Source of the DNA: Streptomyces aureocirculatus
GTDB taxonomy: Bacteria; Actinomycetota; Actinomycetes; Streptomycetales; Streptomycetaceae
Reading direction: 5' to 3'
NCBI RefSeq assembly: GCF_000720475.1
Contig: NZ_JOAP01000017.1
Coordinates: forward strand, 55,858-119,857
Length of the DNA stretch: 64,000 nucleotides
Shown here: positions 26,995-35,179 of the stretch, one piece after another
Numbering within the stretch: position 1 is the stretch's first letter
Layout of the letters: each line of letters opens with the position of its first letter
Program-made: the position numbers and the translations under genes
Notes under the pieces: generated by a model
Databases searched by the model: none
Seen by the model: the letters and a program-made list of their open reading frames with translations, nothing else
Told to the model about the DNA's origin: nothing

Positions 26995-27017
26995 CCCCTG
27001 ACGATTGCTGTCAGGGG
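26995..27017 (-). promoter_or_regulatory. Hairpin overlapping the phoD ribosome binding site
   Basis: CCCCTGAC and GTCAGGGG form a perfect 8-bp stem with a 7-nt loop, ending 8 bp before the phoD ATG on the minus strand. The 3' arm includes the GGGG of the Shine-Dalgarno. It could act as a translational control hairpin or a protein-binding dyad. Confidence 0.55.
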
Positions 27018-27119
27018 CATGTAAGTGGCCGAGGACGACGCCCTCCTGTCACGTACACAACAGCCGTATGGCGGGTGGATGATGTCCGCGTGGACACCCC
27101 TCCCGTACGCTGCGGGGCC

Positions 27120-27905
27120 ATGAACGCTGAGCGAACCACCCCCTCGAAGACCGCCGTGGTGACCGGGGCCGGTTCCGGCATCGGCCGCTCCGTCGCGGTC
27201 GAGCTGCTCGCCGCGGGCTGGTCGGTGGCCCTCGCGGGCCGCCGCACGGAGACGCTGGAGGAGACGGCCGCCCTCGCGACCGCCGCGTCCTCGGTGCGGG
27301 AGGACGCCGTCATGTGCGTACGTACAGACGTGTCACAGCCCGACGACGTCACCGCCCTCTTCGCCGCCGTACGCGACCGGTTCGGCCGTCTCGACCTGCT
27401 CTTCAACAACGCCGGTACGTTCGGGCCCGGCGGCGTCCCCTTCGAGGAGCTGCCCTACGACGCCTGGCGGCACGTCGTCGACACCAACCTGCACGGCGCC
27501 TTCCTGTGCGCCCAGGAGGCCTACCGGCAGATGAAGGAGCAGGAGCCGCGGGGCGGCCGCATCATCAACAACGGCTCCATCTCCGCGCACGTCCCGCGCC
27601 CGCACTCCGCCGCGTACACGGCCACGAAGCACGCGCTGACGGGCCTGACCAAGTCCCTGTCCCTGGACGGACGGCCGCACCGCATCGCCGTGGGGCAGAT
27701 CGACATCGGCAACGCCGCCACCGACATGACCGAGCGGATGCGCTCGGGGACCCTTCAGGCCAACGGGGAACTCGCGGTCGAGCCGGTCATGGACGTGGCC
27801 GACGTGGCCCGCACCGTGCGGCACATGGCGGAGCTGCCGCTTGAGGCGAACGTGCAGTTCGCGACGGTCCTCGCGACGGCCATGCCGTACGTCGGACGGG
27901 GCTGA
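27120..27905 (+). CDS. Short-chain dehydrogenase/reductase (SDR)
   Basis: The 261-residue product is a classical SDR. It has the NAD(P)-binding [10 protein letters not shown] at about 16-25, the structural NNAG motif, the catalytic serine in NNGSISAH, and the active-site YTATK. The AGRRTETLE stretch after strand 2 favours NADP(H). The substrate is unknown. The ATG at 27120 is preferred over an upstream start at 26985 that would overlap the divergent phoD promoter. The C-terminal [20 protein letters not shown] is the usual SDR ending. Confidence 0.9.
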   Translation: MNAERTTPSKTAVVTGAGSGIGRSVAVELLAAGWSVALAGRRTETLEETAALATAASSVREDAVMCVRTDVSQPDDVTALFAAVRDRFGRLDLLFNNAGTFGPGGVPFEELPYDAWRHVVDTNLHGAFLCAQEAYRQMKEQEPRGGRIINNGSISAHVPRPHSAAYTATKHALTGLTKSLSLDGRPHRIAVGQIDIGNAATDMTERMRSGTLQANGELAVEPVMDVADVARTVRHMAELPLEANVQFATVLATAMPYVGRG

Positions 27906-28088
27906 GCGGCCGCGGGCCGCCCGGGGGGGGACCTTGGCCGTGCGTAGACCGGGTGCGGCCGATGCAGTACGGCGGGAGGGATGAGTTCCCGTCATATGCG
28001 CGGTCATATCCGGGAGGGGTCCCCGTGACCGTACAAGGCCGGACTATGCTCGCTGCTCTCCACGGAAACTTCACACACGGAGCACACG

Positions 28089-28553
28089 TTGCGCATACGT
28101 TCGACTGCCACGGCCATCCTCGCCGCCACCGCTGTCGCGGTCCCGCTGCTCGTCGCCACCCCGGCGGCCGCGGCACGGCACCAGGGCGGTCTGCACCTCG
28201 GCTACATCCAGTACGACAGCCCGGGCCGGGACTCCAGCTCGCGCACCTCGGTGAACGGCGAGTGGGTGAACATCCACAACAACAGCCGGAGCGCCATCCA
28301 GCTCAAGGGCTACAAGCTCAAGGACAACACCGGTTACACGTACACCTTCGGCAGCTACAAGATCGGCGCCGGCAAGACGGTGAAGGTCCGCACCGGCAAG
28401 GGCACCAACGCCTCCGGCGTGCGGTACTGGGGCCGCGGCTGGCACGTCTGGAACAACACCAGCGACAAGGCCCGGCTGATCAGGCCGAGCGGCTCGCAGC
28501 TCGACTCGTGCTCGTGGACGACCCGGGACAACGGGTACAAGAACTGCCACTGA
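28089..28553 (+). CDS. Secreted lamin-tail-domain protein
   Basis: The 154-residue product has a signal peptide (AILAATAVAVPLLVATPAAAA) and a single lamin-tail (LTD) beta-sandwich domain. Typical segments are NGEWVNIHNNSRSAIQLKGY, YTFGSYKIGAGKTVKVRTG and WNNTSDKARLI. LTDs in secreted bacterial proteins are thought to mediate surface or nucleic-acid association, but none is defined for this group. Two cysteines near the end (CSWTTRDNGYKNC) can form a disulfide. The start is TTG; no better start retains the basic signal n-region. A stem-loop follows the stop. Confidence 0.88.
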   Translation: MRIRSTATAILAATAVAVPLLVATPAAAARHQGGLHLGYIQYDSPGRDSSSRTSVNGEWVNIHNNSRSAIQLKGYKLKDNTGYTYTFGSYKIGAGKTVKVRTGKGTNASGVRYWGRGWHVWNNTSDKARLIRPSGSQLDSCSWTTRDNGYKNCH

Positions 28554-28570
28554 GGCACCAGGGAGTGAGC

Positions 28571-28610
28571 GCCGCCGCGGCACCGGGAATGCCTCCGGTA
28601 CCGCGGCGGT
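28571..28610 (+). terminator. Terminator-like stem after the lamin-tail gene
   Basis: The arms GCCGCCGCGGCACCGG and CCGGTACCGCGGCGGT pair with a short loop, followed by TTGTCGTG rather than a T-run, a common form in Streptomyces. It separates the lamin-tail gene from the PhzF gene. Confidence 0.6.
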
Positions 28611-28621
28611 TGTCGTGCGAC

Positions 28622-29521
28622 ATGAGCAACAGCGACCGCCCCGCGAACCGTCCCGCGCACCACCCGGACGTGTTGCGCTACACCGCCTTCGCCACCGACC
28701 CCGCGGGCGGCAACCCCGCAGGGATCGTCCTGGACGCCAGCGGCCTCGGCGGCGCGGACATGCTCGCCGTCGCGGCCGACGTCGGCTACAGCGAGTCGGC
28801 GTTCCTGACCCCGGGCCCCGCCGCCCTCGGCCAGGTCGGACGCGCCTTCACCGTGCGGTACTTCAGCCCGCGGGCCGAGGTCCCCTTCTGCGGGCACGCC
28901 ACCGTCGCCGCGGCCGTCGCCCTCGCGGAACGCGCGGGACCCGGCGACTTCGTGTTCGACACGCCCGCCGGGACCGTGCCGGTGAGCGTCGTGGAGGCCG
29001 GGGACGGCGTCCTGCGGGCGACCCTGACCAGCGTGGAGCCCCGGGTGGAGGACGCCGCGCCCGCCGACGTCGAGGAGGCGCTCGGCGCGCTCGGCTGGCG
29101 CGCGGACGAACTCGACCCGGGGCTGCCGCCCCGGATCTCCTTCGCGGGCGCCCGGCACCTGATCCTCGCGGCGGCGACCCGCGCCCGCCTCGCCGACCTC
29201 GCGTACGACTTCGACCGACTGCGGACGCTGATGCTGCGGCTCGACCTGACGACCGTCCAGTTGGTCTGGCGCGAGAGCGGCACGGTGTTCCACGCCCGCG
29301 ACCCGTTCCCCGTCGGCGGTGTCGTCGAGGACCCGGCGACGGGCGCGGCCGCGGCCGCCTTCGGCGCGTACGCCCGCGAGCTCGGCCTGGTCCCGGCCGC
29401 CGCCGAGCTGACCATGCACCAGGGCGTGGACATGGGGCGCCCCGGAGTGCTCACGGTGACGCTGCGGGAGGGTGACGCGCGGGTGCGGGTGGCGGGGGCC
29501 GCCGTACGCATCCCCGGGTAG
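28622..29521 (+). CDS. PhzF family isomerase/epimerase-like protein
   Basis: The 299-residue product is a full-length PhzF protein: RYTAFATDPAGGNPAGIVLDA, YSESAFL with the family catalytic glutamate, PFCGHATVAAAVAL, and GGVVEDPATGAAAAAFGAY in the second half. Substrates of most PhzF homologues are unknown. The ATG at 28622 is used; a longer reading from 27953 would run through the lamin-tail gene in another frame. It is complete, unlike the shorter paralogue at 2274-2987. Confidence 0.9.
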   Translation: MSNSDRPANRPAHHPDVLRYTAFATDPAGGNPAGIVLDASGLGGADMLAVAADVGYSESAFLTPGPAALGQVGRAFTVRYFSPRAEVPFCGHATVAAAVALAERAGPGDFVFDTPAGTVPVSVVEAGDGVLRATLTSVEPRVEDAAPADVEEALGALGWRADELDPGLPPRISFAGARHLILAAATRARLADLAYDFDRLRTLMLRLDLTTVQLVWRESGTVFHARDPFPVGGVVEDPATGAAAAAFGAYARELGLVPAAAELTMHQGVDMGRPGVLTVTLREGDARVRVAGAAVRIPG

Positions 29522-29536
29522 CCGGGGCCGGGCCGG

Positions 29537-29860
29537 TCAGGCCTGCCCCGTCTCGAAGCGTGAGATCTTCCCGCCGTCCACGGTGAACTGCCACTTCGTG
29601 CGCATCTCGCCCCAGGTGTCGTTGCGGTAGCTCACCACGAGCGTCCGGCCGCCGTCGGCCTCCGACTCGACGTCCATATGGCCGTTGGAGGAGAAGATCT
29701 CGCGCTCGGTCCAGTCCTCGACGTCGCGGTCGGAGCCCTCGTCGGACATGGTCACGTCCGGCGTGAGCAGGGCCTGGAAGGCGTCCCTGTCGTGGGAGTT
29801 CACCGCACTGACGAAGGCCCGGACCGCGGGGTCACCGAGCCGGTTTGTCTGAATGCTCAT
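29537..29860 (-). CDS. SnoaL/NTF2-like small protein
   Basis: The 107-residue product fits the nuclear transport factor 2/SnoaL-like fold: VRAFVSAVNSHDRDAFQALL at the start, then four beta strands ending in GGKISRFETGQA. This fold is used by polyketide cyclases, steroid isomerase and many stress proteins, and no catalytic pair is obvious. The ATG at 29860 is chosen because nothing upstream in frame resembles the family. It converges with the PhzF gene. Confidence 0.8.
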   Translation of the reverse strand: MSIQTNRLGDPAVRAFVSAVNSHDRDAFQALLTPDVTMSDEGSDRDVEDWTEREIFSSNGHMDVESEADGGRTLVVSYRNDTWGEMRTKWQFTVDGGKISRFETGQA

Positions 29861-29947
29861 GGGCTCACGCTCGCACCGGGCCCACTCCCACGCCACCCAG
29901 GAGGCCTGGCCCCTGCCCCGGCCGCCGGACATGGCAGGCTGCGCCCC

Positions 29948-30379
29948 ATGGCCGACCCGACCCCCGCCCCCGCTCCTGCCGTCCCCGCTCAAGCCCCCGC
30001 CGTGCCCGCTCCCGCCGCCCCCATGGATCTCTGGGACTCCGTCACCCGTCTGCACGGCTGGCTCACGGCCCACGACCGGCATCCCCCCGAGGAGACCCTG
30101 CTGCTGCGGATGCTGAAGTTGTCGGAGGAGGTCGGCGAGGTGGCCCAGGCAGTCATCGGCGCGACCGGCCAGAACCCCCGCAAGGGCACCACGCACAGTT
30201 GGGAGGACGTCCAGTCGGAACTCTGCGACGTCGTGATCACGGCGCTGGTGGCCCTGCGGACCCTCACCCCGGAGCCGGAGCGGGCCCTCGACGCCCGGCT
30301 GCGTACCGTCGTCGCACGCTCGGCGGCGGGCCCCCGCGGTCGCGGTGCGGCGGAAATCCAGGAGCCCCCGGGCACCTGA
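29948..30379 (+). CDS. MazG-like nucleotide pyrophosphohydrolase
   Basis: The 143-residue product has a Pro/Ala-rich leader of about 25 residues. An all-alpha MazG-like domain follows, with the metal-binding ExxE motif in KLSEEVGEVAQAVIG and the partner acidic helix SELCDVVITALVAL. These enzymes hydrolyse nucleoside triphosphates to monophosphates and pyrophosphate, often house-cleaning noncanonical dNTPs. The ATG at 29948 is the best start. The methyltransferase gene begins 19 bp after its stop and may be co-transcribed. Confidence 0.82.
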   Translation: MADPTPAPAPAVPAQAPAVPAPAAPMDLWDSVTRLHGWLTAHDRHPPEETLLLRMLKLSEEVGEVAQAVIGATGQNPRKGTTHSWEDVQSELCDVVITALVALRTLTPEPERALDARLRTVVARSAAGPRGRGAAEIQEPPGT

Positions 30380-30398
30380 CCGGCTAGCGTCACCCGCC

Positions 30399-31223
30399 AT
30401 GACGTCATCACCGCCCACACCCACCATCGCGCCGTCCGGTTCCGCCGGCGGCCCGCCCCGCCTCACCCGGCTCACCTTCCACGGCCCGCTGTCCGAGGCC
30501 CGTGCCGCCCGCGTCGTCGAGCGGGTCGCCGAGCCGCTGCGCCGCGTCCCGGGCGGAGGCACCGTGCTCGATCTCGGGTGCGGGTGGGGGGAGTTGCTCC
30601 TGCGGGTCCTGGAGGCGGCGCCGGAGGCCACCGGCGTGGGCGTCGACCTCAACTCCGACGACCTGGAGCGGGGGCGCGCGTCCGCGCGGGCGCGGGGGCT
30701 CGACGGCCGGGTCGCGTTCGCCGCGGAGTCGGCCACGGACACGGCCCGCGGACCCGCCGACGTCGTCCTGTGTCTCGGTTCCTCCCAGGCCCTGCTTCCT
30801 GACGGCACCCCGGCCCCGCACTCCGCCGACGCGCTGCGCGCCCTGCGCGGCCTCGTCGCCCCCGGCGGGCGTGTCGTCCTGGGCGAGGGCTTCTGGCAGC
30901 GCACACCCACCCAGGCCGAGCTGTCCGCGATGTGGCCGGACGCCGGTGTCCACGAGCACCTGTATCTGGCCGACCTGGCGGACGCGGCGGTCGCCGCCGG
31001 GTTCCGCCCGCTGTGGGTGGAGACGGCGAGCGCGGAGGAGTGGGAGGAGTTCGAGTCCGCCTACCTGGCGGACACCGAGGAGTGGCTCACCGCGCACCCG
31101 GAACACCCGGAGGCGGCGGAGCGGCGCGAGCGGGCCGACCGCCACCGCGCGGCATGGCTGCGCGGCTACCGGCAGCCCCTCGGCCACGCGTACCTCACGC
31201 TGATCCCGGCGACGGCCGCCTGA
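30399..31223 (+). CDS. Class I SAM-dependent methyltransferase
   Basis: The 274-residue product has the SAM-binding motif I TVLDLGCGWGELLL, motif II GVGVDLNSDDLERG and a post-motif ADVVLCLGSSQAL. The acceptor is not identifiable. The C-terminal part is acidic and helical (WEEFESAYLADTEEWL). The ATG at 30399 lies 19 bp after the MazG-like gene. It is likely cytosolic and of small-molecule type. Confidence 0.85.
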   Translation: MTSSPPTPTIAPSGSAGGPPRLTRLTFHGPLSEARAARVVERVAEPLRRVPGGGTVLDLGCGWGELLLRVLEAAPEATGVGVDLNSDDLERGRASARARGLDGRVAFAAESATDTARGPADVVLCLGSSQALLPDGTPAPHSADALRALRGLVAPGGRVVLGEGFWQRTPTQAELSAMWPDAGVHEHLYLADLADAAVAAGFRPLWVETASAEEWEEFESAYLADTEEWLTAHPEHPEAAERRERADRHRAAWLRGYRQPLGHAYLTLIPATAA

Positions 31224-31306
31224 GGGCCGCCGGGGCGCGGGGCAGGCCACCCGTCGCCGCGCCCCGCTCCCCCGCCCCGCTCGTCCTCGGCTTATCCTCG
31301 ACGCCC

Positions 31307-31681
31307 ATGACCACCTTGCGAGAGATCCACGGCACACCCGTCTTCATGTGCGCGGCCGACGGCGAGCCGATCGCCGGGGAACAGGACGCGCTGGATCTCA
31401 TCGGCGACGCCGGGTACCAGGGTGCCCGGTGGGTCGCGGTCCCCGCGGAGCGGTTCGACGACGCGTTCTTCGAGTTGCGTACGCGCGTCGCCGGGGACAT
31501 CGTCCAGAAGTTCGTGAACTACCGCATGGGGCTCGTCGTCCTCGGTGACATCTCCCGGCACACGGCGGAGAGCCCCGCGCTGCGGGACTTCGTCCGTGAG
31601 TGCAACCGCGGCGGCCAGACCTGGTTCCTCGCCGACGAGACGGAGTTCGCCGCGCGACTGCGTGAGCGCCCCCAGCGCTGA
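31307..31681 (+). CDS. DUF4180 domain protein
   Basis: The 124-residue product matches DUF4180: GTPVFMCAADGEPI, then VAVPAERFDDAFFELRT, AGDIVQKFVNYRMGLVVLGDI and RDFVRECNRGGQTWFLAD. The function is unknown; the fold resembles STAS-like domains. It stands alone between the methyltransferase and the convergent phosphotransferase. The start ATG at 31307 fits the family N-terminus. Confidence 0.85.
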   Translation: MTTLREIHGTPVFMCAADGEPIAGEQDALDLIGDAGYQGARWVAVPAERFDDAFFELRTRVAGDIVQKFVNYRMGLVVLGDISRHTAESPALRDFVRECNRGGQTWFLADETEFAARLRERPQR

Positions 31682-31743
31682 ACCGGGCGCCGCCTCCCCG
31701 GGTTCGGCGCCCGAACTACCCGCTCGGTGCCCGAACTACCCGC

Positions 31744-32667
31744 TCAGTGCCCGAACCACGCCTCGGCGAGCGCGTCGAGGCGTGGTTCGCGGGGCGCGGG
31801 CAGTTCGCGCAGGTACCACGGCAGGTTGCTGTACACGTGCAGCAGCGTGTACGCGAGCAGCAGGCGCGGCTCGAAGGTGCGGCCGTACGCCGCCGTGAAC
31901 CCGGTCAGGAGTCCCGGCTCCCCGCGCGTGACGAACAGGCCGACGCCCACGAAGTCGTAGGCCGGGTCACCGATCATGGCGGGCTCGAAGTCGAAGACCC
32001 CGGTGATCCGGTGGCCGTCGGCGGGGTCGACGAGCAGGTGCTGGCGCATGAACTCCGTGTGCAGGAGCGCGGGGCGGTGCGCCTGGGGCGGCGGGGCCGC
32101 GGCCAGGAAGTCCGGGATCTGCTCCAGCCAGCCCTCGGGGAGCCCGTGCCTACGCTGCCGGTCGACGGCGCTCGCGCGCTGCCGCGCGGTGAACTCCCGC
32201 CAGTCCCCCGGCCCGAGGGCGTCGGCGAGCGGCTCGTGGTCGAGGGCGTGCAGGGCGGCGAGCGCCTCGCCCGCCTGTGCGACGACCCGCTCCCGGTCGG
32301 CCGCCGCGATGCCGGGCCAGGCGAGGTGCAGGCCCCGGCCGGGCAGTTGCGACATCAGGACGTAGCGCCAGCCGTTCACGTACGCGCCGCTGTCGTGCAA
32401 CTGCGGCGTGGGGACGGGCAGTCGGCCGTGTACGTGGTCCAGTACGCGCGCCTCGGCCACGGCGTCGTCCGCCGCCGCGCCGGGGAAGAGCTTGAGCACA
32501 TGCCGCTCACCGACCGCGTACACGGGCTGGGAGCCCTCGCCGTACCGGGTGAGCGGGGACCCCGCGAGGCCGAGCCTGGCGCACAGGTCCTCGGCGGCGG
32601 GCCGTACGACGGCTTCGTCGGGGACGACGGCGTCCCATTCCTCATCGGTGTCCACGGGGGGCAGCAT
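31744..32667 (-). CDS. Aminoglycoside phosphotransferase (APH)-family kinase-like protein
   Basis: The 307-residue product has the APH/choline-kinase fold: QPVYAVGERHVLKLFPG with the nucleotide-contacting lysine, VLMSQLPGRGLHLAWPG in the hinge region, and the magnesium site GVFDFEPAMIGDPAYDFV. The catalytic loop reads HTEFMRQHLLVD, so the usual HxD aspartate is replaced by glutamate and the later asparagine by histidine. A subfamily shares this, but it makes antibiotic phosphorylation doubtful. The ATG at 32667 avoids running into the upstream tandem repeat. Confidence 0.83.
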   Translation of the reverse strand: MLPPVDTDEEWDAVVPDEAVVRPAAEDLCARLGLAGSPLTRYGEGSQPVYAVGERHVLKLFPGAAADDAVAEARVLDHVHGRLPVPTPQLHDSGAYVNGWRYVLMSQLPGRGLHLAWPGIAAADRERVVAQAGEALAALHALDHEPLADALGPGDWREFTARQRASAVDRQRRHGLPEGWLEQIPDFLAAAPPPQAHRPALLHTEFMRQHLLVDPADGHRITGVFDFEPAMIGDPAYDFVGVGLFVTRGEPGLLTGFTAAYGRTFEPRLLLAYTLLHVYSNLPWYLRELPAPREPRLDALAEAWFGH

Positions 32668-32762
32668 GATCGGCACGGTAGGGGGCGGGGGTCGGTGCGG
32701 CAACGCGTTTTCGGGCGAGGGCGCCGCGGCCCACCGTCCGGACCGCGGCGCCCACTGTGCCG

Positions 32763-32875
32763 TACACGTAGAACCGCCGTACGCGAAGAACCGTCGTACG
32801 CGAAGAACCGTCGTACGCGAAAAGCCTCCGTACGCGACGACCCGCGTACCCGACGACCCTCCGTACCTGACCACC
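32763..32875. repeat. Short tandem repeat array built on CGTACGCGA
   Basis: Six degenerate units of 14-21 bp recur (type CCGTACGCGAAGAACCGT, then variants ending ACGACC). It lies between the phosphotransferase gene and a secreted-protein gene. It shares the CGTACGC core with the larger array at 62.3 kb. All frames are open through it, so it creates spurious coding potential. Confidence 0.7.
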
Positions 32876-32877
32876 CG

Positions 32878-33345
32878 TCAGAACACGAACGGTCCCGGCG
32901 TCTGCGCCGACGTCGCGGTGCAGGTCACCGTGATGCCGAAGACCACTATCTTCAGGGAGCTCGCCGCCAGGCTGTCGCCTGCGGCGACGGTGCCGTTCAG
33001 CGGTCCTGTGGAGACGGGGCTGCCCGCGGGTATCGCGGGGTTGGAGTTGCCGGTGAACGTCGTGGTGCCGGAGCCGTTCTTGGTGAGCGTGAGGGTGGAG
33101 TTGACCGCGCCGGCGCCGACGTCGAGCGGCGCGGTGATCGCCGATGTCGACACCTCGATGGTGGCCGCGGTGCCGTTCTGTGTGGCCTTGAGCGCCGCGG
33201 CGCCCGAGCCGAACGAGCCGCAGTCGAACCCGATGGACGCCTCCTGCGGTTCCACCGCGCCCGCGGCCGGGGCCAGAACCAGGGCGCTCAGGGCGAGCGT
33301 GCCGGTGCCGACGGCCGCGGCGAGGGCGAATCTGCCATGCCTCAT
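32878..33345 (-). CDS. Secreted small hypothetical protein
   Basis: The 155-residue product has a signal peptide (RFALAAAVGTGTLALSALVL, cleaved near PAAGAVE). The mature part is a Thr/Ser/Ala/Gly-rich beta domain with two cysteines (C42, C142) far apart, possibly a disulfide across an immunoglobulin-like sandwich. No family is recognised. Its promoter region contains a perfect 17-bp palindrome, so it is probably under a TetR-type or similar dimeric regulator encoded elsewhere. Confidence 0.75.
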   Translation of the reverse strand: MRHGRFALAAAVGTGTLALSALVLAPAAGAVEPQEASIGFDCGSFGSGAAALKATQNGTAATIEVSTSAITAPLDVGAGAVNSTLTLTKNGSGTTTFTGNSNPAIPAGSPVSTGPLNGTVAAGDSLAASSLKIVVFGITVTCTATSAQTPGPFVF

Positions 33346-33387
33346 GGGGGTCCTGCCTTCGATGGGGGGAGTGTGGGGTGCCCACCT

Positions 33388-33404
33388 TGACTGACGGTCA
33401 GTCA
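33388..33404. promoter_or_regulatory. Perfect 17-bp palindrome TGACTGACGGTCAGTCA
   Basis: Two 8-bp half-sites, TGACTGAC and GTCAGTCA, are separated by a single G. The palindrome lies 43 bp upstream of the start of the secreted-protein gene and includes the sequence TTGACT at its left edge on the plus strand. The geometry is typical of TetR-family operators, but no TetR gene is adjacent. Confidence 0.75.
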
Positions 33405-33667
33405 GCAGAGCGGGTTGGCGTCATTGAGGCACAGGCCCCTTGAGACAACAAGGCACACCCTCATGATTTTTGACATGCCACGGCCAAAATAAGCCATGGC
33501 CGAGGGCCCTGGCCGACGCGCCAGTGGAGTGAACCCCGCCCCCGCCCCCGACGTGAACGACCCACGACCCGAATGGATCGCACCGGTGAACGGCTACCAT
33601 CTCGATGTCGGACGATATGACCGCTCGGCGGCGCAGGGCTGCCCCGACCTGACCTGGAGGGCTCCGC

Positions 33668-34552
33668 GTGCCCCAACCGCGCCTGGGTGTGGCCATCGTG
33701 ACCATGGGCAACCGTCCGAAGGACGTCGACGCCCTGCTCGAAGCCGTGGCCAAGCAGGACGTCGTACCGACGCGCCTGGTCGTCGTCGGCAACGGCACCC
33801 AGTTGCCGGACTTCCCCGCCTACCCCGGCGAGGTCACCGCGATCGAGCTCGACGAGAACCTGGGCTGCCCCGGCGGGCGCAACGTGGCCCTGCGCCGCCT
33901 GCGCGAGTTCGGCGACGTGGACGTGGCCATCGAGCTGGACGACGACGGCCTGCTCGTCGACCCCGACGTCTTCCGCACGGTCCAGCGCCTGTTCTCCGAG
34001 GACCCGCAGCTCGGCATCGTCGGCTTCCGCATCGCGGACGAACACGGTGAGACGCAGCGCCGCCACGTGCCGCGGCTGCGCGCGAAGGACCCCATGCGCG
34101 GCGGCCTCGTCACGTCCTTCCTCGGGGGCGCGCACGCCTTCTCGATGGAGATGCTCGCGGAGACCGGTGACTGGCCCGCGGACTTCTTCTTCACGCACGA
34201 GGAGACGGACCTGGCCTGGCGGGCGCTCGACGCGGGCTGGAAGGTCCTGTACGAGCCCTCGCTCCTGCTCCAGCACCCGAAGACGTCCCCCGCCCGGCAC
34301 GCCGTCTACCACCGCATGACGGCCCGCAACCGCGTCTGGCTCGCCCGCCGCCGCCTGCCCCTGCCCCTGATCCCCCTCTACCTCACGGTCTGGACCCTCC
34401 TCACGCTTGCCCGCACCCGGTCGGCCGGCGGCCTGCGCGCCTGGGCGGGCGGCTTCGTCGAGGGCATCCGCACCTCGGGCGGCGAGCGGCGGCCGATGCG
34501 GTGGGCGACCGTGTGGCGGATGACGAAGCTGGGGCGGCCGCCGCTCATCTGA
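33668..34552 (+). CDS. Family 2 glycosyltransferase
   Basis: The 294-residue product is a GT-A fold enzyme: VAIVTMGNRPKDVDALLEAV at the start, ENLGCPGGRNVALRRLREF, and the metal-binding DxD-like IELDDDGLLV. FLGGAHAFSMEML and FFTHEETDLAWRALDAGW follow, with the catalytic ED equivalent. One hydrophobic segment near the end (LIPLYLTVWTLLTLA) may bind the membrane. It probably acts on envelope glycans or lipids. The start is GTG at 33668, preceded by GGAGG. Confidence 0.88.
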   Translation: MPQPRLGVAIVTMGNRPKDVDALLEAVAKQDVVPTRLVVVGNGTQLPDFPAYPGEVTAIELDENLGCPGGRNVALRRLREFGDVDVAIELDDDGLLVDPDVFRTVQRLFSEDPQLGIVGFRIADEHGETQRRHVPRLRAKDPMRGGLVTSFLGGAHAFSMEMLAETGDWPADFFFTHEETDLAWRALDAGWKVLYEPSLLLQHPKTSPARHAVYHRMTARNRVWLARRRLPLPLIPLYLTVWTLLTLARTRSAGGLRAWAGGFVEGIRTSGGERRPMRWATVWRMTKLGRPPLI

Positions 34553-34562
34553 CGCGGCTGTC

Positions 34563-35099
34563 TCAGGGCAGGAACGCCCACACGAACGCGCCGAGCATCG
34601 GAAGCACCAGGAGGTCCGTCCACTCGACCCGGAAGCGGCGCCGCACCGGAGTCACCGCCGTGCCGGGCACGGCCCGCCGCACCGCGTGCCGCAGCTCCCG
34701 CCGCGCCTGACCCGCCCTGCGCCCGTCGAACACCGACCGCGTCATCGCCCACGGCAGCACCGTGCCGACGCCCTCCACGCCGAGGGCGCCGCCCCGCCCG
34801 GCGCGGCCGAGCAGCCGGACGTCGGCGAGGTCCGCCTCGTACACGAAGAACGGGTTGCGGACGGTGAGCCGCTTCTCGTCCCACTCCACGTACGGGGTGA
34901 GACCGGTGCGGACCAGGACCCACGTCACCCCGGCGGGCAGGGCGAGGGCGAGGACGGCGTCCCAGACGTCGCGCGGCCCGTCGCCGCCGTCGTGGAGGAA
35001 CTGGACGGCGACCACGGCCATGATCGCCACGATCGCCCACGAGGCCCGCCGGACGGGCTTGTTGGAGTAGTGCGTGTGGTCTCGCGTGGGGTGGTGCAT
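34563..35099 (-). CDS. Two-helix membrane protein with PH-like domain; candidate immunity protein for the RHS toxin
   Basis: The 178-residue product has two hydrophobic helices (WAIVAIMAVVAVQFL and VLALALPAGVTWVLV) near the N-terminus. A beta-rich region follows (YVEWDEKRLTVRNPFFVYEADLADV, resembling bacterial PH-like domains) and then a final hydrophobic LLVLPMLGAFVWAFL. It lies directly downstream of the giant RHS gene on the same strand, 80 bp after its stop, with a strong hairpin between. That position and its membrane location are what is expected of an immunity protein for a membrane-acting RHS tail. This is inference; similar PH proteins also occur without toxins. Start ATG 35099. Confidence 0.7.
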   Translation of the reverse strand: MHHPTRDHTHYSNKPVRRASWAIVAIMAVVAVQFLHDGGDGPRDVWDAVLALALPAGVTWVLVRTGLTPYVEWDEKRLTVRNPFFVYEADLADVRLLGRAGRGGALGVEGVGTVLPWAMTRSVFDGRRAGQARRELRHAVRRAVPGTAVTPVRRRFRVEWTDLLVLPMLGAFVWAFLP

Positions 35100-35131
35100 G
35101 TGCTGGTGTGCCTCATTCCCGACTGCCCGGC

Positions 35132-35160
35132 GGGGGCGCCGCGCACGGCGCGGCGCCCCC
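35132..35160 (-). terminator. Perfect 13-bp hairpin between the RHS gene and the membrane-protein gene
   Basis: GGGGGCGCCGCGC and GCGCGGCGCCCCC pair around a 3-nt loop, 20 bp after the RHS stop codon. It can terminate or attenuate transcription before the candidate immunity gene. There is no T-run. Confidence 0.65.
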
Positions 35161-35179
35161 TGAACGGGCGGACCGCTCT

